Of a stretch of DNA of 64,000 nt, positions 54,307 through 64,000 are shown in pieces. The DNA is from Diphasiastrum complanatum. Its lineage: Eukaryota; Streptophyta; Lycopodiopsida; Lycopodiales; Lycopodiaceae. The stretch's first letter is position 1. The number at the start of each line of letters is the position of its first letter. Where the stretch lies: positions 60,918,341 to 60,982,340 of the forward strand of contig CM055100.1 of the NCBI GenBank assembly GCA_029204225.1, in the 5' to 3' direction. Made by a program: the position numbers and the translations under genes. The notes under the pieces were generated by a model. The model saw only the letters and a program-made list of their open reading frames with translations, searched no databases and had not been told where the DNA came from.

Positions 54307-55250
54307 TGATAAGAAGAGAATTTGTGAAACAGTCGCGATCGCAGATCATGTTTCTCTTCAATTATTCGGATGGATTTCAGATGCGGCCGCTGGACACTGC
54401 CCGTTGAGTCACTCCTACAGTCCTCTAGAGTGTAGTCAGTCACTACTAGTTTATGTTTACAAAATTAATACAGCATTCGACATAATTTCAACCAAAGTGC
54501 GGAATTCAAAAGAACAAGAAAACTCAGACATACGAAATAAGCAGCATACACATTCGCATTCAAGATCAGGGACAATAAGAGAATCATCTATATTGATTTC
54601 TCTTCTGAATTTCTTCAGGCACTGTATGCGAATCCACACAGTGCGTTGGCATGAGAGAAACACGATTCTCTCACGAGTAGTCTCGCTTCACTAGCGGACA
54701 GTTGGATTTTCTGATCCTAGACACAGATCTCTTCTCGCACGCAGGCGGACTGTCTGTAATTCATCTTGATTGCTTACTAGCACCAAAATTCTGTGTATTA
54801 TACTATGTGTATTATGTTCTGATCTATATGTCAAGTATAATCCAGTAGGTACAGTCTCTTTGTGTAAATCTAAGATTAGAGTGATTAAGCATCTACAACT
54901 AAGCAGAGAATTACAAGAGTGGCAGATTAGCCACAACCTAGGGAGTATCTGCTAGCGTCATGCCATCAGAACATATTATTGTACTTCTGGATACTTGCGT
55001 GATCTTTGGTGGTACTCCTTGGAGCGTGAGCGCTGAACGAGTTTCGTTTACCTCATCTGCCTTCTTCTGTACTAGACCACGAAGGAATCTCATTCATGGA
55101 TCTTTCATGTTCGCGAACCATTCATCTTCGTCTCCGTTGACTTTCGTGTTCGTGAAACTCTTCGTGTTTTGTGTCTCCATATGTTGGAGTTCGTGAACAT
55201 CTTTGTTAGGTGAAGGGCTGAAAGCTAGCAAGGCTTTGTAATCAGAAACA
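54307..55250 (-). repeat. Copia-8 5' LTR
   Basis: 944 bp, TGTTTCTGATTAC...CTCTTCTTATCA on the minus strand. The right border is set by where Copia-6 protease resumes (TTTTGTTTTTTCAAAG at 55,251). No second copy is available, so the outer border is inferred from the TG start and loss of Copia-6 homology. Confidence 0.75.
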
Positions 55251-56240
55251 TTTTGTTTTTTCAAAGTGAAAAAAATGTCCTTTTGATATGTCATGTGGGA
55301 ACTAGCCCCACGATCAATCTACCAAGAATCATTGGTGTTGCTCTTGGATGATGGTGGTTTGTTGGAAACCATCAAGGATGACTCTTCTTCATCCTCCTCC
55401 TCCTGATGTGCAATGTTGCTTTGTTCGCTCTCTTGTGCCTTCTTTTTCTTGAGACATTCTGATGCAAAATGTCCTTTTTTTCCACAAAAAAAATATTTGT
55501 ACTTGGACTTGCCTTTGATCTTGCCCTTTGAGCTTGAAGCCTCATCCTCCTCCTTGGTCTCCTTAAAGTGCTTCTTCTTTCTATTGGTCTTCTTCTTGCT
55601 TTTGAATGAGAAATTAGCTTTCTCATCACCATCCTGCAGAGAAATAGCATTCATCCTTGCATTGGTATGCATCATCCTACACTCTTCAGCCACTAATACA
55701 CTATGAAGCTTTTCTATAGTGGGCAAAATGTCTTGGATTACAAAGCTTTGGACCAAATTTGAAAAGTCACTCTCTAGACTATTAAAGACAATCTGAACAA
55801 GCTCATTATCTTGAATCTTCTCTCCAATGGAAGCTAATTCTCTATTGAGAGACTTGATTTAGAGCACATAAACATGTGCACTCTCATCACTTCTCTTCAT
55901 GCTTTGCATAATCTGATTCCTAAGCATGAGAACCCTCGAAGTGTTACTAGACTCATAGATTGATCTGAAAGATTCTCAAGCCTCTTTAGAATTGGTACAA
56001 GCTGATACTTCTCTCAATAAATCATTGCATACATTCATCTTCACACAATGAAGTTCAAGCCTAGATCTTCTCTTGTATTTACTAACTCCTGTGCACCTAG
56101 AGGTTCATCTTCAACATCAATCAAAAACTCGTAGAGATCCTGGAGCACCCTGAGTGACTCCATCCTCACTTTCCAAATAGCATAATTGGTAGAATTCAAA
56201 CTCTCACTAGCTTCTAGAAGGTTTGCTCAGCAGATGCCAT
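55251..56240 (-). pseudogene. Copia-6 gag and start of protease
   Basis: Minus strand: start ATG near 56,240 (MASAEQTF, then a stop), broken N-terminal Gag in shifting frames (56,040-56,240), SNTSRVLMLRNQIMQSMKRSDES-like region (about 55,880-55,940), then a long frame 55,319-55,756: VQSFVIQDILPTIEKLHSVL, GDEKANFSFKSKKK, knuckle FFCGKKGHFASEC preceded by Tyr instead of Cys (CX2C incomplete), and the protease start near 55,300-55,315 (IDRGASSHM, where DSG has become DRG). It ends at 55,255 where Copia-8 begins. Closest relative: Copia-5 gag. Confidence 0.85.
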
Positions 56241-56720
56241 CTTACTAGTGAAAATCTAGACAAGATATAGATTTGTTTGAACTTGAAACTCACAAAGGTT
56301 TCTAACTTGCAATGTTTCACTCAAATGTTGACTTCTAATCCAGCAAATGGACTTGTAATCACAGTTCTATCACTCCCTCACAAAGCTAGAATGAAGATAA
56401 GATGAAGTGAAAACTACTCTCAAGCAAATCTTGCCAATCTTGGCTATTTTTGGACAATAAGATGACTCTATCTCTTTCTAAAATTATATCAAACTGACAC
56501 CAGATGAAATTACAGTGATTCAATGAATATGGGATTTTAAATGCTGGTTCAAAGTTGTCCACATGTGTGAACAGTACGGATTTTAATCCACAAGAAGTTT
56601 GGGATCAAATCCTCTCACCAAATCCAAGATACCAGCTCGCCCTTCCAATACTAGCTTTTTGCACCAAAAATCTGCTAAAACTGGATTAGTTTCAAACACT
56701 GATCAATTGTTTTGATACTA
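56241..56720 (-). other. Copia-6 leader
   Basis: Untranslated leader related to that of Copia-5 (single copy of the 174-bp segment at about 56,270-56,450). The primer-binding site next to the LTR is decayed (TAGTATCAAAAC on the minus strand where TGGTATCAGAGC is expected; all four changes are G to A). Confidence 0.75.
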
Positions 56721-58280
56721 TGTTAAAAGTACAGTACTAAGGACCATAAATGGATCTTTGAATGACCCACAAGGTTGATTGTGTGCTTGTTAAACAATCT
56801 ATTAGATACTAGTCATCAGAAAACAAGATCTAGTTTAGCAACTTGATAGAAAACAAGTAGAGACAATCAGATCATTGATTATAAACTAAACTATGACTTC
56901 AAACATGTGAAAATGAGACTATAGTATGGCCTATAGACAGAGTTTAAAGTGTGCCAAAGCTTAGTTTCATTGGAATCAATCACTATCATCATACAATGAG
57001 AGAAAATCCGAGTTTCTCCTTGAGGCCCCAAAATGTTTCGATCTTCTCACTATGAAGAATGAAAATACATGGTAAAAGACACTTCCTTTGCAAAGTTAAG
57101 TGAAAATCCAGTATGTAATAAGGAAGTAGACTCAACTTTCTTGCCCTAATGTGAAAACCCTAGTTTAGATCCAAGATGTTAAAATTGGCAAAAGCTAACT
57201 TGGTTAAATCTTGTAAATACCATAATGACTTGTACCTATCATTATTAGAAATGTGTAGAGCCTGTTCCCACGTGTGAAATCTATGCCTAAGTCATTTAGA
57301 TAGATCATATAGGTTGTACATATCATTTAATTTAAAAACTAGTGGCTAAATTGGCCAAAATCTAGTTTAGTAGTATTATGCCACTTGGCACCATTCTAGT
57401 GGTAGAAAATGCTATATCACATGGGTAGGAGTGATCTCCCACGTGTAAAATATCATATAGAAAGTTCAGATCCATTGTATATAGTTTTCATACAAGGCAA
57501 AAGTCAAATCTCCTAGATTGTAGGACTTATCTCCTAATTTGTAGGAATCTAGAAGGTCAACACTAGCCACCAATGATGATGCGGCAAATTAATGGAATCT
57601 TAGCCAAAGTGGATATGGATAAGCACTATGACATGTCTCACACGTGCTGGAAGTCGCTTAGAGAGAGAGAGTATGATGATTTTTGTATTTAATCCATGAT
57701 GGATCCACTTTGAGACATCAATGAAGCAAGATCTTGGTTTTGGAGGCATATTTTGAGTATTCTCATATTTGTGTTGTGATTTTATGGTTCTATTGTTTTC
57801 TAACACTTGTGTACTTCACTCTCTGCTGTAAGTCCATACATGTACTGTTCTTCACAAGTGAAGGAAGTAGGTCTCAAGTTTAATCATTTGCTTGTTGTTC
57901 TTGCTAGAATTTTGATGAAAATGTTCTAATTCTAGATCTAATCATTGGTTGATTAGTAGATCAAGTAATCTAGCTTCCAGCACCTCTTGAGGATCTGATC
58001 TAGATCCATTCTTGGTCTTTATTTCTCTGAAATTTGACACAAGAGTCATGCTTGGTAGGTGCATGGTAGGTACAAATCTCATCATAAATCATGGTCTAGA
58101 TCCTACAAAGTAGGAATCACTACCAAATGGACACAACCACTCCTCTTGACTCGTGGTAACCTACATTAGGTGTGGATTGACAAGTGAAACTTTGGCCATT
58201 CAAGTGTCTAACAAAAAAATATTGACAACATATACAATATTCTGCATGGCTAGATTTGCCAATGTAGGCAATTTTTCACA
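56721..58280 (-). repeat. Copia-6 5' LTR, interrupted by a solo LTR
   Basis: 56,721-57,176 and 58,045-58,280 together give about 692 bp matching the 3' LTR at 42,742-43,429. The gap is exactly the solo LTR plus one copy of its 5-bp target-site duplication. Confidence 0.92.
57177..58039 (+). mobile_element. Solo LTR with target-site duplication CAAGA
   Basis: 863 bp, TGTTAAAATTGGC...GAAATTTGACA, flanked by CAAGA at 57,172-57,176 and 58,040-58,044. No coding DNA is inside. It interrupts the Copia-6 LTR cleanly, since the Copia-6 sequence GATCCAAG/GTCATGC continues on the other side. It contains several CACGTG-type motifs (CCCACGTGTGAAAT near 57,270, CCCACGTGTAAAAT near 57,438, CACACGTGC near 57,640). 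A solo LTR forms by LTR-LTR recombination. Orientation is assigned by TG...CA reading, which fits both strands, so the strand is tentative. Confidence 0.92.
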
Positions 58281-58285
58281 TAATG

Positions 58286-58450
58286 CATGAAATTAGCAAA
58301 ATAAAATGGCTCCAAAATTGACCTCGGCCATTTATCTACTTTTCAAAAATAGTCAAAACACTATTTAGGTCTTTATTGACAAATAAAAATCTATCTCTAA
58401 GTTGATATCTCAATCAAGATCATACAACTAAACTAGTTGAATTTTTCACA
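58286..58450 (-). repeat. Copia-9 3' LTR, proximal part
   Basis: On the minus strand AGAGGGAG is followed by TGTGAAAAATTCAACTAG (58,450 leftwards), a polypurine tract to LTR junction. It continues beyond Copia-6 at 42,741-42,415. A similar LTR in opposite orientation is at 61,134. Confidence 0.8.
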
Positions 58451-58499
58451 CTCCCTCTTCAACTAGTTTTAGCATAGATTTAGATAGAAGTCCAAGTGA

Positions 58500-60060
58500 G
58501 GTTTTATGCTTGATAAACATTGAGTCTTTTTCCAGTGAAGATATCAGCCACACACTCCCTTGAAGAAACATGTTGAAACTCCACCTCTTTTTCCATGACT
58601 TGTTCTCTCACAAAATGATAAGCCACTTCAATATGCTTGCTCCTTGGATGAAAAATAGGATTGCTTGCCAGATTTTGGGCTGAAAGGTTATCACAAAAGA
58701 TAATTGGACTCTTTGAAAAATCCAGCAAGTGAAATACATTACCATCCTTTTGATTCATAGCATCTCCTTTGTACAAGATGTAAGAGCTTTGTACTTGGCC
58801 TCACTAGATGACAATGAGACTGTAGCTTGCTTCTTTGACATCCAAAAGATAGCTCCATCACCTATAAAAATAGCATGTGCACTTATGGATTTTCTATCAA
58901 TTTGATCTCCAACAAAGTCCAAATCTGAAAATCCATACAAGTTAGGTGATGATTATAAAGTCAACCCGAGATGTACCTCAATACTCTCTTGTCTAGTTTC
59001 CAATACTCCACACTAGGATCATGCATAAATTGACTTAGTCTACCAACACAATAGCTAAGATTAGGTCTTGTGATACTTAGATATATGAGTGAACCAACCA
59101 GCTTCCTATAGAGAGTAATGTCCTCGAAGGATCTTTCATTACCTCTTATAGTGAGCTTTACATTTGACTACATTGGTGTATCACAAGACTTTGCATCTAC
59201 CATATAAAATTTTTTTAGAATAGAATTAGAATACTTCTCTTGACAAATGAAAGTAAATATAGATGTTCTAAATACTTCTATTCCCAAGATATAATGCAAA
59301 AAACCAAGATCATGTACATCAAACTCCTTTTTTAGTGCCATATTGATATCATCAATATCTTGATTGTTGTCTCCACTCAAAATGATATCATCCACATAGA
59401 TTAGAAGAATAGTAACATCATTTCCAAAAATATATATAGTAAAGTGAATGATCATACTCACTCATCTTGAAATTTTGAAAACATAAAAAAATGTTAAGCT
59501 TAGCATACCAGCTACTTGGTGCTTGCTTAAGTCCATACAAACACTTTTGTAAAAAACACACATGATTAGGCTTGTCATGTGAAATGTAGCCATTGGGTTG
59601 CTCCATATACCCTCCTCCTCAAGATCACCATTCAAGAATGCACTTGTGATATCCAATTGCCATAGACCCCATCCAAAAAGTATTGCAAGTGAAATAATGA
59701 CTCAAATGCTTACCATCTTTGTCGTGAGCGCAAATGTCTTATCGTAGTCAATTCCATACTCTTGTGCACATCCTTTTGCCACCAACCTCGCCTTGTACTT
59801 GTTGATTGATCCATCTTGGTTTGTCTTCACTTTGAAGATCCACTTGCATCCAACAGCCTTCTTGTCCTTTGGAAGTTCCACCAATCTCCATGTGTCATTC
59901 TTCATAAGAGCTTGTTACTCAAGATCCATTGCTTGGATCCACTCCTCTTTTTGCCTTGCTTCATCTACACATGTAGGTTCATCAAAAGAGCTTAGGAAAG
60001 CATAGTTTGTACCACCAACAACATGCTTACCTTTTTCATCATAAGTGAGTCTCAAAGGTT
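58500..60060 (-). pseudogene. Copia-9 reverse transcriptase and RNase H
   Basis: Minus strand, right to left: linker SFDEPTCVDEARQKEEWIQAMDLE (59,920-59,990), RT GCKWIFKVKTNQDGSINKYKARLVAKG (59,780-59,860), MDITSAFLNGDLEEE (59,620-59,660), CLYGLKQAPSSWYAKL (59,510-59,560), VTILLIYVDDIILSGD (59,370-59,415), RNase H DFVGDQIDRKSISAHAIF (58,870-58,920), SLSSSEAKYKAL (the usual SSTEAEY reads SSSEAKY, losing the catalytic Glu), DNLSAQNLASNPIFHPRSKHIEV and CVADIFT in place of VADLLTKPL. Several stops and frameshifts break it. Confidence 0.87.
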
Positions 60061-60640
60061 GTTTCCTTTTCCTTGATGTCCTCCTTGGCTTTTGATTTGA
60101 AGTAATCTCTTCAAGGTCAACATCCAAAGTATCATCAATCTCATCAACATCAAAAATTTTAGATCCAACATCCACACCACCACTTGGAGAAACTTTTGAA
60201 AAGTTTCCCTCATCAAAAATGACATCTCTTCCAATGACCACTTTCTTAGTTGAAGGTATAAAAACTTTGTAAGCCTTGCTCACCTCACTATAACCAGCAA
60301 AAATTTCTTGAAGATGGATCATCCTTTGTCCTATCATCAAGAGTGATGTTGATATAGCATATGCATCCAAAAGTTTTGAAAAACTTGACACTCGGCCTTC
60401 TACCAAACAACATCTCAAAAGGGGTTTTTTCATCCAATACCACATTTGGCCATCTATTGCATAGAAAATTAGCACACAACAAAGCTTGATCCCAAAAGGA
60501 TTTAGGATGACTCACACTAAGAAGATTCTTAGTGATAGATGGAATGAACAAAACATTCTTCAAATTCACATTCCTATTAGTAGAGAGGGAAATAGGAATT
60601 GTGCCAATCCCTTTGATTGCACATTCACCATCAATCTAGG
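59915..60640 (-). pseudogene. Copia-9 protease tail joined to integrase C-terminus (core deleted)
   Basis: Minus-strand frame 60,288-60,569 reads VNLKNVLFIPSITKNLLSVS, the end of the protease region, and continues directly into HPKSFWDQALLCANFLCNR, a motif from after the integrase core. About 1 kb of pre-integrase and integrase core is therefore missing, with the junction near 60,510. Then KTPFEMLFGRRPSVKFFKTFGCICY, IGRDVIFDEGNF and PRRTSRKRKQPLRLTYDEKG follow (60,060-60,400) in two frames. Right of 60,640 homology ends (truncated protease, gag absent). Confidence 0.85.
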
Positions 60641-61133
60641 TGTGGTTAGAGTAGGAAAAGGATAGTTCGCAAGGGACGCATCATTTTATTGGGAACGAAT
60701 CGATGTGTGATAGGTGACTTAGGCTGCTACAGTATAAAATCATCTTGCTCTCGGGTAGAGAGAAAATACATAATGGAGCTCTCGGGTAGAGAGAGAATAT
60801 AAAAAAATTCTACGTGTTGGAGCTACTCTCCAACTAAGTGTCAATGCTAGCTCTCACACTCCCATAGAATGGTTCGAGATCCAAGATAGGTGGCAATGAA
60901 GCTCAATGATTGGACCTCTCTAAAATCATCTCTTACAAAAATTGGAATACTCCTAGATCACCTCTTACAATGATTGGACCATCTTGGTACACCTCTTTCT
61001 CTTATTGGTCCACTTGGCAAATTTACATGATGAGGTGCTTAATCCTTACTCTCTACCATCATGACAAGTGTAAGAAACCTACACTAACTCGAGCTAATCT
61101 GAGTCATAATTTGGCCATATCACATATTTACAA
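60641..61133 (-). repeat. LTR-like DNA resembling 7,690-8,195
   Basis: Contains CTCGGGTAGAGAGAGAAT-type repeats at 60,755-60,800, as at 7,700-7,730, and CTCGAG near 61,098. No gene. It may be a fragment of the Copia-2 LTR family, but I did not align it fully. Confidence 0.4.
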
Positions 61134-61628
61134 GTGAATGAAAAATTTCAACTAGTTTAGTTGAGTTAATGTGGCGATTTGGAAAATGACATTATGGATG
61201 TTATAAATAGTTGTATCATCGTGGAGAAACCATTTTTATGTTCTCATTTTGTATGGAAAATTTTCTCTTTTGATTCTATGTGTATCTCTTGCATATCTCT
61301 CATGATATTTTGAGTTCTAATGTGTAGAATGTGATTTCTCTTGTTGTACTTGGATCTACACATATGAAAGACAGTGTGCTACTATTGTTGTACGGAAAGG
61401 GACAGCATTATATCATATCGTTATTTTGATCAGATCTTCATGTATTTCCAAGTTCTAGCATGGTAGATGCATGATTTTTATCTTGTAGATGAATCTAGAT
61501 GTGCATCCAAACTTAGCCAAAGATCTAATGATCCATTAAGCATGTTTTGGATCTGAGTTTTTCACAAAGTGTACATGGAGTGGGTGTGGCCTAGCACCTC
61601 CAAAAGTCAAGATAAATAGCTTTTACAT
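61134..61628 (+). repeat. Copia-9-type LTR in opposite orientation
   Basis: TGAATGAAAAATTTCAACTAGTTTAG...GCTTTTACA, about 495 bp, close to the Copia-9 LTR in sequence and length but on the plus strand, with no coding region next to it. It could be a solo LTR or the remnant of another copy. Confidence 0.65.
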
Positions 61629-62547
61629 TTTTTACAATCTCCCACCCACCCCCAGAAAGGTAAAATCGTGTGGTGAGTAGTGGTGAGTAATATGTGAGTA
61701 TGGAGATAACCTATAGTCAAAACCAATACATAGTCATAATGCAAGTATATTTCAAACGTGTAAGTACACTTTGAGTAAGATTTTTCTAAGAGTATTTTAT
61801 CTATTTATGACATTTTTATAAATGCAAAAATAGACCATTCCAATTTAAAAACATGGAAGTGAGTTAACTTATTATTGTTATTTTAAGTGTGTTAATCATG
61901 GTTGATGAGTAAAAAGACTATCAAAAGTGGCTCTATGAGTAAGTTGTGAGTATATTGTAAATTTTTGTTGCATGGCCTAAAAGTTTTAAACTTATATGAA
62001 AGATTTTAACCACTCCTTCCACTCCATATCAGTGAATTAAATTCATGATCGGCCCCAACGACCATAACACGCAATCAAATCGAACGACCACTTCCACACA
62101 ATCAAACGTTTGATTTGCAACAACAAACCACTTTTTCCTACCATGGAAAAATAAATGGAAGATAGAGCTAATAGCTACCCAGTAACATGACCAAATGCAT
62201 CATTCTTTCTTTGCTAACAAAATATGAATCAGCAAAAACACTTAATGTATGTCATCGTAGAGCAAGATGTTGTTTTGTGCTTTGCAACATATTGTCAAAC
62301 TGACATCGGAAAACTTTGTATAAAGACATCACAAAGCCATTTTTCTCTATTTGAGATGCAAAAATAAACTTTAACTCTACTTCCATTATAGTGTCCAAGA
62401 ACACAAAAGAATCATCCCATACAACCTCAGTACTAACCAAAACTAAAAATCACATCAAAATTCTGTAGCTTCTAGATTAGGCTTCTCATTAATACAACAA
62501 TTGGATGTCCATTATGATTGCCATCATTTAGCAAAACTTCAGTGATA

Positions 62548-62548
<1 letters not shown>
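61629..62548. other. No gene seen
   Basis: AT-rich, with CCCACCCACCCCC at 61,651-61,663. No believable coding region. Confidence 0.6.
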
Positions 62549-62615
<67 letters not shown>

Positions 62616-62671
62616 CGCGCGTGCGCACGTGTGCGTGCGTGTGCACGTGTGCGTGCGTGTGCGCGTGTGTG

Positions 62672-62745
<74 letters not shown>
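62549..62745. repeat. Compound microsatellite (GT)n-(GC)n-(GTGC)-(CT)n-(CA)n
   Basis: About 62,553-62,605 is (GT)n, then (GC)n, a GTGCGTGC/GTGCACGT mix to 62,670, (CT)n from about 62,676 to 62,722, and (CA)n to 62,744. Alternating purine-pyrimidine stretches are Z-DNA prone. All open frames over it are low-complexity artefacts. Confidence 0.97.
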
Positions 62746-64000
62746 TGATATGTCCCAAAAATAATGTTAGGAGAGAAATCTTACTTTTAAAAATGTCAAT
62801 GGATATACAATAGAAAATGGGGCCGACCCAACCTCAAAGGAGATAGGCTTCGCTAATGTCTTCACATATCCCTCGAATGGGTCTGCAATTGTTGAAATAC
62901 TGATTTTTCTCGTAGTAGACTTTCAAGGCAAAAACACCTCAATGAAATAAATATAGTGTTCAAAATTTCTCACTCATGATTGAGTGGAACTTTTAAGGAC
63001 TTGATTGACATAGCCAATAATAATATTAATATCAATCTATTTGCATAAGCACGTCATGTATTGGATGGCATGCAAATGAAGCCTGAATACAGGAGCACAA
63101 TCAATCCAAAAAGAGATTTGACTTATGGACATCATCACATGTGAATACACTCGAATTCTATATGCAAACCTCAGTACAATAAAACTAGAACAATATTTGT
63201 CATGTCAAGTTAAAAGTCAAAATTGCAAGAATTGAAAGTGAGAAGTAATGAGAATCTTGATTATTTTCAAGTAGTCACATATGAACCAATTATGACGTGA
63301 TATCATTTAGAAATTTTTTGATCTCCTTGATAAGTGAACTACTTAAAAAAACAATCAAATCCTAGTAATGTCTTGCAAACATTAAGTTGAAAATTAAAAA
63401 TAAAAATAAAGCCATTAAACATAATGAAACAAACATTGTCTTAGTTTACTTAATGGTTCATAATACCTAGAAATAAATTATTTTTGTTCATATTCAAAAC
63501 GATTGAGACTTTTAGAGATTTACTCCTATGGGAGGCCTACTACCATCATGACAATTTGGTATTGATATTTAGTATATTGGAGAAATGGAATTTCACACTT
63601 TTAGTACCATTATTAATACATTAAGAACTTTTCTCATCACTGTTTTCTTATCAAAAGTTCTTTCATACTTAATTCAAATGCTTTCAGGGCCCATAAAGCA
63701 AGGGACATCATCCTTCACCATAATCAACAAGGCCATAGCATATTATGGCAATACTAAAAGAATTTCCGAAAAAAAAACTATTCTTATTGGAAGTAGGCAT
63801 TGTATCAGAAAGTATAGCGTTGTTAGTCCCTCAAGTACTCCTACTAAATTGTGTATGAAATACTAATACTAAGTTAGCAAATTATATGTACTTTCATTGA
63901 AGAAGGGAGGAATTGGAGTCTTTAAGATATGTTATCCTAACAAAATTGTCTCATCTAGATGGCCTGACAACCAAATACATAGCAAAAGGTTAGAAGTGGT
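62746..64000. other. No gene recognised
   Basis: AT-rich DNA. The longest plus-strand frame (63,585-63,866, 93 codons) has no recognisable motif and unremarkable composition, so I do not call it a gene. Confidence 0.55.

Larger units (their letters stand above)
51626..55250 (-). mobile_element. Copia-8: 3'-truncated copia element inside Copia-6
   Basis: A 5' LTR (54,307-55,250, TGTTTCTG...TTATCA on the minus strand), primer-binding site (54,294-54,305), gag (53,271-54,128), protease and pre-integrase (52,469-53,250) and integrase (51,632-52,432) are present. RT, RNase H and the 3' LTR are missing: at about 51,625 it is joined directly to Copia-6 integrase. It entered Copia-6 in the protease region (Copia-6 protease stops at about 55,255). 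The lineage differs from Copia-7 and resembles Copia-4. Confidence 0.87.
42742..58280 (-). mobile_element. Copia-6: outer element of a nested complex
   Basis: The 3' LTR (42,742-43,429) and 5' LTR (56,721-58,280, itself interrupted) are the same family, about 690 bp once the insertion is removed, starting TGTGAAAA and ending TTTTAACA on the minus strand. TAATG flanks both sides (42,737-42,741 and 58,281-58,285). Internal parts are gag (55,310-56,240), an integrase block (50,645-51,620) and a non-coding 3' part (43,430-44,205). RT and RNase H are not found. Inserted or joined inside are Copia-7, Copia-8 and a solo LTR. Total span is about 15.5 kb. Confidence 0.88.

Noticed and set aside
62472-62813. 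Cys/Val and Arg/Glu repeat proteins
   Set aside because: Translations of the compound microsatellite.
63585-63866. 93-codon plus-strand frame
   Set aside because: No recognised motif, AT-rich surroundings, no promoter or splice evidence.

Overview
The window reads as a gene-poor, transposon-rich stretch of a land-plant nuclear genome. Three things point that way. Almost all coding signal is Ty1/copia or Ty3/gypsy retrotransposon. Five elements carry the primer-binding site TGGTATCAGAGC, complementary to initiator Met-tRNA and typical of plant copia elements. The only host-like gene remnant resembles a plant syntaxin-6-type (t-SNARE family) protein. The density and nesting of elements suggest a large genome (fern, gymnosperm or similar), but I cannot name the species. 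No intact host gene, tRNA or rRNA was seen.

Layout: 1-650 copia gag scrap (Copia-1, -); 655-855 minisatellite array 1; 1,200-7,710 decayed gypsy element (Gypsy-1, -) with all domains recognisable but broken; 7,720-8,195 LTR-like DNA; 8,182-10,350 integrase-deleted Copia-2 (-); 10,480-12,215 5' part of Copia-3 (+); 12,225-12,904 LTR-X (-), with a second copy at 23,397-24,080 (+); 13,380-14,290 unidentified decayed K/E/Q-rich reading frame (-); 15,127-16,270 Gypsy-2 gag fragment (-), its G/T-rich leader and the long minisatellite array 2 (17,020-17,675); 17,680-20,140 Copia-4 (+), full of TAG stops, with an LTR holding a (GA)n tract; 21,057-22,690 a patchwork of copia and gypsy scraps; 22,740-23,396 LTR-like DNA with minisatellite array 3.

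25,129-31,030 is a complete-ended, non-autonomous LTR element (TRG-1): LTRs of about 562 bp, target-site duplication ATATC, a PBS, a polypurine tract and only a Gag-like reading frame with an acidic Asp/Cys repeat N-terminus. Its leader carries an antisense captured fragment of a syntaxin-family gene next to a short CCCTAA telomere-like tract. At 32,495-33,263 plus 37,490-41,560 lies a gypsy integrase tail, a 10-bp repeat, a TATA-box region and a decayed coiled-coil reading frame of unknown family, which I suggest is an extra 3' ORF of a gypsy element. It is split by Copia-5 (33,264-37,489, TSD CTATG).

42,742-58,280 is a nested complex. Copia-6 (-, TSD TAATG) has been invaded by Copia-7 (44,206-50,644, one frameshift from a full gag-pol, with a rearranged inverted 5' LTR), by truncated Copia-8 (51,626-55,250, -) and by a solo LTR (57,177-58,039, TSD CAAGA). 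Copia-6 itself lies inside the LTR of Copia-9 (-, coding remnant 58,500-60,640). The last 3 kb are AT-rich with one compound GT/GC/CT/CA microsatellite.

The elements do not work together as a pathway. They record successive insertions, internal deletions and methylation-type decay. The most unusual items are the gag-only element with the captured syntaxin fragment, the 25-bp minisatellite family that recurs on the sense strand of LTR/leader regions, the extra coiled-coil ORF with its own TATA box, and the inverted-LTR palindrome of Copia-7.
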